Shown: positions 1-6,738 of the stretch, piece by piece
Layout of the letters: each line of letters opens with the position of its first letter
How positions within the stretch are numbered: position 1 is the first letter of the stretch
From: JACZWL01 sp046756445
GTDB lineage: Bacteria > Pseudomonadota > Gammaproteobacteria > Steroidobacterales > Woeseiaceae
Reading direction: 5' to 3'
DNA length: 13,169 nucleotides
Assembly: GCA_046756445.1 (NCBI GenBank)
Contig: JBHHWI010000085.1
Span: 1 to 13,169, forward strand
Position numbers and translations under genes: made by a program
Notes under the pieces: model-generated
Told to the model about the DNA's origin: nothing
What the model saw: the letters and a program-made list of their open reading frames with translations, nothing else
Database searches by the model: none

Positions 1-32
1 GGAAAGTTCGGAAAGTTCGCTCCGGCACCCAG

Positions 33-815
33 TTATCCTGCCGCCACGAATAGCCGCGTATCTCGCCAGGCGATCGCCTCCATCGGTGTCGAATACAGCT
101 CCGTGAGTCGTCTCGCGGAGAGTACCGAATCCGTGCTGCCGAGCTCCCAGCGCCCGTCGCCGAACAACAGCAGGCACCTATCCGCATATCGCGCAGCGAG
201 GTTGACGTCGTGCAGGCTGGCAATAACCGTCGCTCCGGACATTGCCTGGCGTCGGAAAATCCGTAAAACGTCCAGCTGATGCTGCGGATCGAGATGATTC
301 GTCGGCTCGTCGAGCAGGTAGACCGCCGGTGTCTGAGTGAGGGTCTGCGCGATTGCGAGCCGGCGCCGTTCGCCGCCGGACAGGGTGCCGACATCGCGTT
401 CGGCCATGGATGCCAGGTCCATTTCTCGCAGGGCTTCACTCGCGATCCGCCGGTCCTCCCGGGATTCCCACTGCAGCAGGCCGACGTGCGGGTGCCGTCC
501 GATCAGCACCGTATCGAATACAGTGGCTGGAAATACGTCCTCGGAGTACTGGGGCAACAGGGCGAGGTTTCTTGCGATTTCCCGGCGCTGTGTCGCCTCG
601 AGGCTCGAGCCGAGCAGCCTGACCTCACCGCGCTCTGCCCGGCGGAGACCCGCGAGCGTATGCAGTGTCAGGGACTTGCCCGCACCGTTCTGTCCAAGCA
701 CCGCGAGAAACTCGCCGTTCACGACGTCCATCCCCAGGTTTTCGACCAGCGTGCGCCCGGGGACGGAAACTGTCAGCTTGCGGCACTCAAGGGCAGCGGG
801 TGTCGTGGCGCTCAT
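33..815 (-). CDS. ABC transporter ATP-binding protein, iron-siderophore/haem/cobalamin uptake type
   Basis: Cytoplasmic ATPase that would power import through a partner inner-membrane permease and periplasmic binding protein. All ABC motifs are present in the 260-residue protein: Walker A GQNGAGKS (41-48), Q-loop Gln89, signature LSGGE (145-149), Walker B VYLLDEP with catalytic Glu170, D-loop and H-loop His202. The C-terminal LTELYSTPMEAI stretch and the overall length resemble the FecE/HmuV/BtuD group; the exact substrate cannot be told. It starts at ATG 813-815 with no strong Shine-Dalgarno, 26 nt after the zincin gene, so it is probably translated from a longer minus-strand message. No permease or binding protein lies in the window; they may be beyond the left edge. 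Intact; function class is certain, substrate is inference. Confidence 0.93.
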   Translation of the reverse strand: MSATTPAALECRKLTVSVPGRTLVENLGMDVVNGEFLAVLGQNGAGKSLTLHTLAGLRRAERGEVRLLGSSLEATQRREIARNLALLPQYSEDVFPATVFDTVLIGRHPHVGLLQWESREDRRIASEALREMDLASMAERDVGTLSGGERRRLAIAQTLTQTPAVYLLDEPTNHLDPQHQLDVLRIFRRQAMSGATVIASLHDVNLAARYADRCLLLFGDGRWELGSTDSVLSARRLTELYSTPMEAIAWRDTRLFVAAG

Positions 816-841
816 GAGCGCAGACTAGCCCAGCCAGACCT

Positions 842-1612
842 TTATTTCAGCAGGCGGATTTCCTGTGCGGTGTCGGCGCCGATGACGACGGACTTGAGGT
901 TATTCGGCACCGTCGCTTGCGATTCCGATACGGCGATTCTACCTCCCATGATCTCGGCAAAGCGTTGTGGCAGTTGTGGTTTTCGATCCGGCTCCGCGAT
1001 TCCCGATGGTATGTCAGGCTGTCCGTTCGTGGGGTTGTATTTGTCGGTAGCGCCGAGCGTGTGCAAAAACTCGTGTGCAATGATGACATTGTTCGTGCCA
1101 GCCTGGCGGCGCCCGGCAAAAGCGTTGACGACACCGACCATGCCTTTCTGCAGGCCCACGGAGTCCTCCAGGACGAAGTCGGTCCGCGGCCGGTGATACC
1201 GAACGAAGATTCGGACGTCCGGTGCCGGATCGTCCTGCTTGCCGGCGGCCCGGCTGGCCCACCAGCGCATCTTCAGGCTCCAGAACATGACGCCGACGAG
1301 ACTCGGGGCAGGCCCAAGCGAGGGTGGCTGTTGCCGGACCGGCGAGCCCAGTTCAATTCTTACCGGACGACGCAGCGCATGCCCGTACTTTTTCGTTTCG
1401 CGGGCGACGAAAGTCTCGATACCCTGGAAGGTCTCGACACGGAGGCTCTCGATGTATTTTCGGCTTGCCGGGCTCCCGTCACCGTTGATCGGATAAATCT
1501 TCACCCACAGGCTGTTGTTCCAATCGGTGCTCCGCGCCTGTGTGAGCCAGGTGCTGACGGCGACAAAAAAGAGGACCAGCAGCAGCAAGCCTATGCGAAT
1601 CGCCCGGAACAT
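842..1612 (-). CDS. Membrane-anchored zincin-like metalloprotease (HExxHxxGxxD), family not recognised
   Basis: 256-residue protein with an uncleaved-looking N-terminal hydrophobic segment (about residues 7-23) and the rest probably periplasmic. Near the C-terminus it has HEFLHTLGATDKY: His180, Glu181, His184 and Asp190 fit the zinc site HExxHxxGxxD, the Asp-ended metzincin variant known in snapalysin-type peptidases. IMGG around Met222 could be the Met-turn that underlies the zinc in metzincins. The middle part (about 31-175) matches nothing I recognise. It starts at ATG 1610-1612 with a poor Shine-Dalgarno, 67 nt after the amidase gene and 26 nt before the ABC ATPase gene, same strand. The protease call is inference from the motif; a structural or inactive zincin is possible. 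Confidence 0.75.
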   Translation of the reverse strand: MFRAIRIGLLLLVLFFVAVSTWLTQARSTDWNNSLWVKIYPINGDGSPASRKYIESLRVETFQGIETFVARETKKYGHALRRPVRIELGSPVRQQPPSLGPAPSLVGVMFWSLKMRWWASRAAGKQDDPAPDVRIFVRYHRPRTDFVLEDSVGLQKGMVGVVNAFAGRRQAGTNNVIIAHEFLHTLGATDKYNPTNGQPDIPSGIAEPDRKPQLPQRFAEIMGGRIAVSESQATVPNNLKSVVIGADTAQEIRLLK

Positions 1613-1679
1613 CGTGCCATTAGAGCGCTGTCAGCAAGGGCATTACAGGGACCGGGTCCCATTTCACGCAATCGTCAGG

Positions 1680-3227
1680 CTACTCCAGCGGGGGCGGGCG
1701 GCGGGCCATACTCGCCTGCTCGAAGGCGTAGGCGATGTCGATCAGGGTCTTCTCGCTGAAGGCTCCGCCAACGAAGGACACGCCAATCGGCAGACCGGAC
1801 ACGAAGCCCGCCGGGACGGTGATGCTCGCGTATCCGGAAACGGCTGCGAATGTCGAGCTTCCGACGCCGTAGGCGACGTCGCCCAATACGTGGTCCGTCA
1901 TCCAGGCCGGGCCATTCGACGGGGCGATCAGCGCATCCAGCGCGTGTTCGCCGAGCGCGTTGTCGATTCCGTCCCTTGTGGCGCGCTGAATCTTCTCGAG
2001 TGCTTCGATGTATTCGGTGTCTGTCAGCGGTCCTTTGAGCTGTGCGTCCTCCAGGATGTCCTGGCCGAAGATGGGCATGACAATGTCAGCGTTGGCGGTG
2101 TTGAATTCGATTATCTGTTCGAGATTCTTGAAGCGGGCGTTTGATGATTCCAGGTAAGCGGCAAGATCCGTCTTGAATTCGTAGAGCAATACGGCATACC
2201 GCTCGTCACCGAGAGTGCTGATGTCAATGTCGACCGGGTCAACGATACTGGCGCCGCCGGATTTCAGCACTTCAACGCTGTCGGCCAGGACTTTTTCCAC
2301 ACGCGCATCCCTGCCGGCGCCGAAATAGCTACGCAATACGCCGATGCGCTTGCCCGACAGTGCATCCTTGCTCAGGTCCTCGGCATAGTCCGGCAGCCTA
2401 GCGGGGCGTGACGCGCTGGCTGGGTCGGCCGTGTCGCGGGCTACCATCGCGCCGAGAAGCAGGGCCGCGTCCCTGACTGTGCGGGCCATGGGTCCCGCCG
2501 TGTCCTGGCTATGAGCGATCGGAATGATGCCGTCGCGACTGACCAGCCCCAGCGAGGGCTTAATCCCGACGATGCCATTGATGGCGGAAGGGCAGATGAT
2601 CGATCCGTTGGTTTCGGTGCCTACGGCAAGCGTGGTCAGGTTTGCGGCCACGGCGACCGCGGAACCGCTGGATGAGCCGCAGGGATTTCTTGCAAGGTCA
2701 TAGGGGTTTCTGGTCTGTCCACCCAGGCTGCTCCAGCCGCTCGACGAATCCTTTGACCGAAAGTTGGCCCACTCGCTCAGGTTGGCTTTGCCGAGAATGA
2801 CTGCGCCCGACTCACGAAGCGCCTTGACAAGAAAGGCGTCATCCGGTGACCGCTGTCCCTCCAGCGCCAGCGAGCCGGCTGTGGTCGACATGGCATCGCC
2901 GGTGTCGATGTTGGCCTTGAGCACGATGGGGATGCCATGCAGCGGACCCCGCGCGCCGGAAGCCTGTCGCTCGCGATCGAGGGCATCGGCGATGGCCAGC
3001 GCGTCCGGGTTCAATTCGATGATCGAGTTGAGAGCCGGACCGCTGCGGTCTATGCGCTCGATGGCTCGCAGGTAGGACTCGACCAGCCCTCTTGCTGTGA
3101 GATCGCCCTGCTGCATCAGGGCCTGCAGGTCGCTGATTTCATACTCGTCGTAGTTCGCGGCCGGTTCGTTTGCGCAGCCTGAGGCCAGAAGCGTTACCGC
3201 GGCTGCGAGCTTGATGAGATTCTTCAT
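1680..3227 (-). CDS. Amidase-signature hydrolase, predicted lipoprotein
   Basis: Amidase-signature family enzyme that would hydrolyse a C-N amide bond with the Ser-cisSer-Lys triad. I chose ATG 3225-3227 because it gives a clean lipoprotein signal, MKNLIKLAAAVTLLASGC, with the lipobox Cys at 18. An in-frame ATG at 3287 would bury this signal 20 residues inside the protein. In the 515-residue product the catalytic Lys is K104 (IPIVLKANID), the Ser/Gly-rich loop CGSSSGSA (183-190) supplies the cis-Ser, and the nucleophile is Ser209 in GTETNGSI. Length is normal for the family. The substrate is unknown; being exported and anchored in an envelope membrane points to an extracytoplasmic amide, peptide or drug. 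It follows the lipoprotein methyltransferase by 63 nt on the same strand, suggesting co-transcription. Intact. Confidence 0.92.
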   Translation of the reverse strand: MKNLIKLAAAVTLLASGCANEPAANYDEYEISDLQALMQQGDLTARGLVESYLRAIERIDRSGPALNSIIELNPDALAIADALDRERQASGARGPLHGIPIVLKANIDTGDAMSTTAGSLALEGQRSPDDAFLVKALRESGAVILGKANLSEWANFRSKDSSSGWSSLGGQTRNPYDLARNPCGSSSGSAVAVAANLTTLAVGTETNGSIICPSAINGIVGIKPSLGLVSRDGIIPIAHSQDTAGPMARTVRDAALLLGAMVARDTADPASASRPARLPDYAEDLSKDALSGKRIGVLRSYFGAGRDARVEKVLADSVEVLKSGGASIVDPVDIDISTLGDERYAVLLYEFKTDLAAYLESSNARFKNLEQIIEFNTANADIVMPIFGQDILEDAQLKGPLTDTEYIEALEKIQRATRDGIDNALGEHALDALIAPSNGPAWMTDHVLGDVAYGVGSSTFAAVSGYASITVPAGFVSGLPIGVSFVGGAFSEKTLIDIAYAFEQASMARRPPPLE

Positions 3228-3290
3228 GTCAAAGGCTGTCCCGGCGGGTGATCTCTCAGCGGTGCGACCGTCGCTCGTCAGGACCATGTC

Positions 3291-4076
3291 CTACTCGGGC
3301 TTGCGGAACCGGAGCACGAATCTGTCCGTCCTGCCTCGAAGTTCCGGGTCGAAAACGATCCTGTTGTAATCATCATCCATGTTACGCAGAACATCGCTCT
3401 TGCCATCGAGCACGAACCCTGCGATTTCGAGTTCTGAGATGACAATACCGGGGTCGATGCGATGCACCGTGTTACCGGTCTCGCGCGACGAGCCGGCTTC
3501 GGCGTAATGATCGACAACTCCGAGCACGGCACCGGGTTTCATGCCTTCAAAGATCTCGGCAAGCAGCCTGGGCCCGTCAATCTTCGGCCAGCCGTTCTCC
3601 GGGCTGACGTAAAACAGGTCGTGATAGGTCAGGATCATGGTGACGGCGTCGAACTCGTCGGCCGGCAATTCCAACTCGTTATTCTCGGCCATCAGCACCT
3701 CTACGTTGGCAAGCCGGCCGTCGGCGTGGCGCTCATTGAATTCGTCACCGACAAAGTCGAGATAGGCCTTGTTGCTGTGTGCAACAACCTTGCCATCCGG
3801 GCCGACGACATAGGACAGCAGCTCGCTGTAGTACCCGCCCCCCGAAAAAATGTCGAGCACCGTCATGCCGGGTTCGATAGCGAAGAATTCGAGGACCTCG
3901 GCCGGTTTTCTGCCGGCATCGCGCACGCGGTCGGCAGCTCGTCGATCGGGATGAACGAGCGCATTTTGGTAAACGGAATGGCGATCGGCCGAAGGTTCGC
4001 CGGCGGGCGGGCCTGCCTCCTGACGGCAGGCGCTCAGCGCCAGCAGGGCGAAGATTTGAATGACTCTCGATTGCAT
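3291..4076 (-). CDS. Exported class I SAM-dependent methyltransferase-like lipoprotein
   Basis: 261-residue protein with a Rossmann-type methyltransferase fold. Motif I is VLDIFSGGGYYSELL (73-87), the SAM-binding glycine loop; acidic DEFDAVTMILTYHDLFY further on fits motif IV. It resembles the predicted methyltransferases of COG4798, which often carry signal peptides. ATG 4074-4076 was chosen because it starts a clear lipoprotein signal (MQSRVIQIFALLALSAC, lipobox LSAC, Cys17) and has GGAAA about 5 nt upstream; the open frame extends 28 codons further without such a signal. Export is odd because SAM is cytoplasmic, so the real ligand or activity is uncertain. First gene of the left minus-strand block; the 3' end of the candidate RNA and its terminator lie about 83 nt upstream. 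Confidence 0.87.
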   Translation of the reverse strand: MQSRVIQIFALLALSACRQEAGPPAGEPSADRHSVYQNALVHPDRRAADRVRDAGRKPAEVLEFFAIEPGMTVLDIFSGGGYYSELLSYVVGPDGKVVAHSNKAYLDFVGDEFNERHADGRLANVEVLMAENNELELPADEFDAVTMILTYHDLFYVSPENGWPKIDGPRLLAEIFEGMKPGAVLGVVDHYAEAGSSRETGNTVHRIDPGIVISELEIAGFVLDGKSDVLRNMDDDYNRIVFDPELRGRTDRFVLRFRKPE

Positions 4077-4158
4077 GTTGTTTCCAGTCTTGTCAATTGT
4101 GGCGGCTATAGACTCAGGATCGGCTTTAAAGTGCCAAGATTGCCAGAGTCCGCCCTGC

Positions 4159-4193
4159 AAATAAAAAGCCCCGCGGCTGGAAGCGGCGGGGCT
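4159..4193 (-). terminator. Rho-independent terminator
   Basis: On the minus strand AGCCCCGC (4193-4186) pairs perfectly with GCGGGGCT (4174-4167) around an 11-nt loop, followed directly by TTTTATTT (4166-4159). This is a strong intrinsic terminator. It stops minus-strand transcription coming from the AT-rich gap before the methyltransferase gene begins, so it separates the two minus-strand blocks and most likely forms the 3' end of the candidate small RNA. Confidence 0.85.
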
Positions 4194-4367
4194 AATGACT
4201 CTTTATTATTATTAAAGAGGTAACTGTGAATTCGGTAACCAGATACAGACATATTATTGTTATTGGATCTGGATCTTGTTGTTATTGTAGTTATTGTTCT
4301 TCTGGCGTCTAAATCCTGTATGTATCGATTTTCCGGTTCCCGAGTCCAGTTACACTTCGCTTGGGCA
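4159..4367 (-). ncRNA. Candidate CrcZ/CrcY-like small RNA with A-rich Hfq/Crc-type motifs
   Basis: Predicted RNA of about 205 nt; the 5' end is estimated 12 nt past the -12 element, the 3' end is the T-tract of the terminator. Seen in the minus-strand sequence: AAGAACAATAAC (4301-4290), CAATAACAACAAGA (4287-4274), CAATAACAATAATAT (4265-4251) and AATAATAATAA within an AT hairpin (around 4204-4214). These are AAnAAnAA repeats, the motif known to bind the distal face of Hfq with Crc in Pseudomonas. CrcZ and CrcY combine several such motifs with a sigma-54 promoter and an intrinsic terminator, as here. Inference: a sponge RNA for Hfq, relieving catabolite repression. Unlike Pseudomonas it is not beside cbrB. 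Alternative: an attenuated leader for the methyltransferase gene at 4076. Confidence 0.5.
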
Positions 4368-4377
4368 TGGTATTAAA

Positions 4378-4393
4378 AGCAAGTCCTATGCCA
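4378..4393 (-). promoter_or_regulatory. Sigma-54 (RpoN) type -24/-12 promoter
   Basis: Minus-strand TGGCATAGGACTTGCT fits the sigma-54 consensus TGGCACG-N4-TTGCW with GG and GC in exact register (two mismatches, both outside the GG/GC core), followed by the T-rich run often seen after the -12 element. Predicted start of transcription is near 4366-4368. Sigma-54 promoters need an enhancer-binding activator; none is encoded in the window. It faces the candidate RNA and terminator, not any open frame. Confidence 0.6.
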
Positions 4394-4522
4394 TCAGTCC
4401 GTAAAGCAATAGTATTCAAATAGTTATATCGAATCCACCAGTGCGGTACTCAGGACTCGAAGCCGGCTTGTAAAGTTTTTCGACGGAATGCTGCAACCGC
4501 ACATTTTTTGGTTAAAAAACAA

Positions 4523-4536
4523 CAAGTTATAACTAG
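4523..4536. promoter_or_regulatory. Palindrome, possible upstream activator site
   Basis: CAAGTTATAACTAG contains the perfect palindrome AGTTATAACT (4525-4534) with matching outer C and G. It lies about 130 bp upstream of the -24 element, a usual distance for enhancer sites of sigma-54 activators. It does not match a CbrB or NtrC consensus that I can confirm, and the region is AT-rich, so this is tentative. Confidence 0.25.
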
Positions 4537-4665
4537 CTGAATTATGGGTTGTTTTCCAGGTGATCCGCCAGCTGCGCCGCTTGTTGTTGCGCCGGATTAG
4601 ATGACTTTATGTCGAATTTTTAGGTCGATCTGCGTCCAGCCCTCAAATTTGCACAGTTTGTCAAA

Positions 4666-6657
4666 TTATTCGACGGTGGGCTGAGCGCCGGCACGCTCCA
4701 GCAGGCTCACCAGACTGTAAAAGCGTCCGCTCCTGACCACGGCCACGATATTCATCGCGTCTGCCACCGTCACGAGCGGGTCACCGGAGACCAGCACCAT
4801 GTCTGCGAAGGCCCCTTCCGTGATCCGGCCGATCTGATTCTCGAGTCCGAGGACCGCGGCCGGATTCGCGCCGGCAGCCCGCAGCACCTGGTCGCCGCGC
4901 AGACCGGCTGCGGCGAGTGCCTGCATTTCGGCGTGCAGGGCAAGGCCGGGTGGCAGGCCACTCGGTTTGCTGCCCAGCATGATCAACGACTCGGAACGGC
5001 TGAAATCGGGAATCGACGAGAAGCGTCGCAAGACCGGCTGACGGTGTTCCAGGAGCTGTGCCTGTCGGGAGCGAAACAGCTCCGCGAGTCCCGGTGTACC
5101 CGCATCGGCCAGCCCCGACACGAGCGCTATCGGGCCCCTCAAAGTGGCGACCTGAACGTCCTGGTAGCGATTGCCCCGCGGCGAGGTCGGCAACGCATTC
5201 GCGCCGAGCAGCAAGTCTGCGCCGACACCGAGACCGACGCTCCAGCTTTCTGCAAGTACCGGGATGCCCTTGGATTGCCATCGGGAGACCGCGGCGCGCC
5301 GGTCGTTATCGGTGAGACCGGAGGACGGAATCGTGACCAGCCGATAGCGCTTGCCATCGTCCGGCTTGCTGTTCGCAATATCGCCGGCCCACAACAACCT
5401 CGGCCCCGGGGTCTCCTCATGTTCCCAAATCAGTGGGTCGTAATTCGACGGCTGGTCATTGGTGACAAGGGTTGTTACGCCGTAGGCGAGTAACTCGGCC
5501 CCGTGAATCCTCTGGTCCTTGGAAGACAGCGCCGAGTAACTGTCGATGAAGCCCGGGAGTACCGTCAGGTCCCCGAGATTCAATACAGTCGTGCCGGGCC
5601 ATTCGCGGCGAGACGCCAGGGCGGCGATGCGGGGTCCGTCGATCAGGATATCGAGACCCTGCCTGTAACCAGCGTCTGACCCATCGAACAGACGGGCCGC
5701 GCGAATGACGAGTTTGAGACTGGGCGGATCGACGAGCGGCAGTTCCGTCAGCTCTGGCCGTCTCGTGGATCGCGAGTCGGGCTGGCCGACAGCAGCATGG
5801 AAAACCACGGGCCGGGAGTGCCAGTCGTCGAAATTCCGAGTCTTTATGACGCCGTCCGAGGTGTAATAGAGCTGCTGCTTGTCGAGCCAGCTGACCGGCG
5901 AGAGAAAGAAGTCTTCACCCGAAACAAGCGTTTTGACCAGCGGCGGATCTGAGAGTATTGCCATCTCGACGCTCAGCTCGCTGCCGGTTCGACGGAGGAA
6001 GGTGACAAGACTCCCGTCCGGTCGCCACGACGGGGCCGACAGGGGCTCGTTTGAGACAACGATTTCTTCCTCGGGTTGGCCGTGCCGTCGCAAAACCAGC
6101 GACCAGTGATTATCGAATCGCCGGATGTATGCCAGGTGACGGCCGTCGGCCGACCAGACGGGCTCCGATTCATCACCGGGATGGCTCGAGAGCCGCCAGC
6201 GCAGGCCTGTGGGGAGATCTATCTCCCAGAGATCAAAACCGGTCGTTCCCCGGGCAGATGAGAACACGATTCGCTCGCCGTCCGGGTGCCAGTCAGGCTG
6301 ATGATCGAAATAGACGCCGCGACTGATCCTGGTCGACGTGTCGGTGTCGAGGTCGACTTTCCAGATCTGGCTCCTGCCGGCATCCTGCGTCTGATACACG
6401 ATCCGGCTGCCCTCCGGGGCCCATCGCGGGCGTTTCGCCGGCATCAGATTGTCACTCAGTATCTTCGCCTGACCACCTTCGGCCGGCACGACCCAGATGC
6501 TGCCGAGAAGGTCGATCGCCAGACGGCCGTCGACGGTGGAGACATCCGCCGAAAGGTTCGTGCCCTGCTGCAAGACGAGCTCTGCGCGTGCAGCCGCGAT
6601 GCAGGCGATCAGCAACAGCAAGCCTCGCCAGGTTGTGCACAGCGATTCAGCCGCCAC
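4666..6657 (-). CDS. Exported TolB-propeller / degenerate amidohydrolase-like protein
   Basis: 663 residues starting at GTG 6655-6657, chosen for the good Shine-Dalgarno GAGGGTGG about 5 nt upstream and the signal peptide it opens (hydrophobic 12-23, likely cut after ARA at 25). Residues about 40-290 form a TolB/WD40-like beta-propeller with repeated W-x-PDG-type strands (79-90, 123-134, 168-178, 211-220, 257-267). Residues about 315-655 resemble the metal-dependent amidohydrolase family: KLVIRAARLFDG, VLPGFIDSYSA, and the C-terminal NPAAVLGLENQIGRITEGAFADMVLV block. However the DxHxH metal site is D372-S-Y-S-A, the later ligand regions read LAESW and LGAN, and the usual GTD is GSK (562-564). 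So it is probably not a metal enzyme. Last gene of the right minus-strand block, 81 nt after pdxH. Confidence 0.88.
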   Translation of the reverse strand: MAAESLCTTWRGLLLLIACIAAARAELVLQQGTNLSADVSTVDGRLAIDLLGSIWVVPAEGGQAKILSDNLMPAKRPRWAPEGSRIVYQTQDAGRSQIWKVDLDTDTSTRISRGVYFDHQPDWHPDGERIVFSSARGTTGFDLWEIDLPTGLRWRLSSHPGDESEPVWSADGRHLAYIRRFDNHWSLVLRRHGQPEEEIVVSNEPLSAPSWRPDGSLVTFLRRTGSELSVEMAILSDPPLVKTLVSGEDFFLSPVSWLDKQQLYYTSDGVIKTRNFDDWHSRPVVFHAAVGQPDSRSTRRPELTELPLVDPPSLKLVIRAARLFDGSDAGYRQGLDILIDGPRIAALASRREWPGTTVLNLGDLTVLPGFIDSYSALSSKDQRIHGAELLAYGVTTLVTNDQPSNYDPLIWEHEETPGPRLLWAGDIANSKPDDGKRYRLVTIPSSGLTDNDRRAAVSRWQSKGIPVLAESWSVGLGVGADLLLGANALPTSPRGNRYQDVQVATLRGPIALVSGLADAGTPGLAELFRSRQAQLLEHRQPVLRRFSSIPDFSRSESLIMLGSKPSGLPPGLALHAEMQALAAAGLRGDQVLRAAGANPAAVLGLENQIGRITEGAFADMVLVSGDPLVTVADAMNIVAVVRSGRFYSLVSLLERAGAQPTVE

Positions 6658-6738
6658 GGTCCACCCTCAGGTCGATAAGGATGTTGATCGACTCCGCGCG
6701 GTACGGGCAGACAATGGTCCGTTCGAGCAGCGAGTTAC

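Larger units (their letters stand above)
4077..4665. other. 589-nt AT-rich intergenic region holding a candidate RNA gene
   Basis: The gap between the left and right minus-strand blocks is visibly AT-rich (long runs such as TTATTATTATTA, TTTTTTGGTTAAAAAA) against GC-rich neighbours. I find no credible protein gene in it. Reading the minus strand from the right it holds a palindrome (4523-4536), a sigma-54-like promoter (4378-4393), four AAnAAnAA tracts (4204-4301), a small AT hairpin CTCTTTA/TAAAGAG (4199-4205 with 4213-4219) and an intrinsic terminator (4159-4193). A 7-bp inverted pair GTGCGGT (4441-4447) / ACCGCAC (4496-4502) also lies upstream of the promoter but may be chance. No terminator is visible just after the amidohydrolase-like gene that ends at 4666. 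Confidence 0.7.

Noticed and set aside
279..1196. Long plus-strand open frame of about 305 codons
   Set aside because: It lies antisense across the ABC ATPase and zincin genes, whose conserved motifs are clear; a GC-rich shadow frame.
1645..1665. GGGACC/GGTCCC hairpin downstream of the amidase gene as a terminator
   Set aside because: Stem is only 5-6 bp and no T-run follows on either strand.
3228..3287. ATG at 3285-3287 as the amidase start
   Set aside because: AGGA is only one base from this ATG and the extension would hide the lipoprotein signal that begins at 3227.
4106..4252. 48-codon minus-strand open frame in the AT-rich gap starting at ATG 4250-4252
   Set aside because: It has no Shine-Dalgarno, reads straight through the terminator hairpin, and its composition (Asn run from the AT hairpin, then hairpin-derived residues) looks non-coding.
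4441..4502. GTGCGGT / ACCGCAC inverted pair as an activator site
   Set aside because: Only 7 bp with a 48-nt spacer in a low-complexity region; easily chance.
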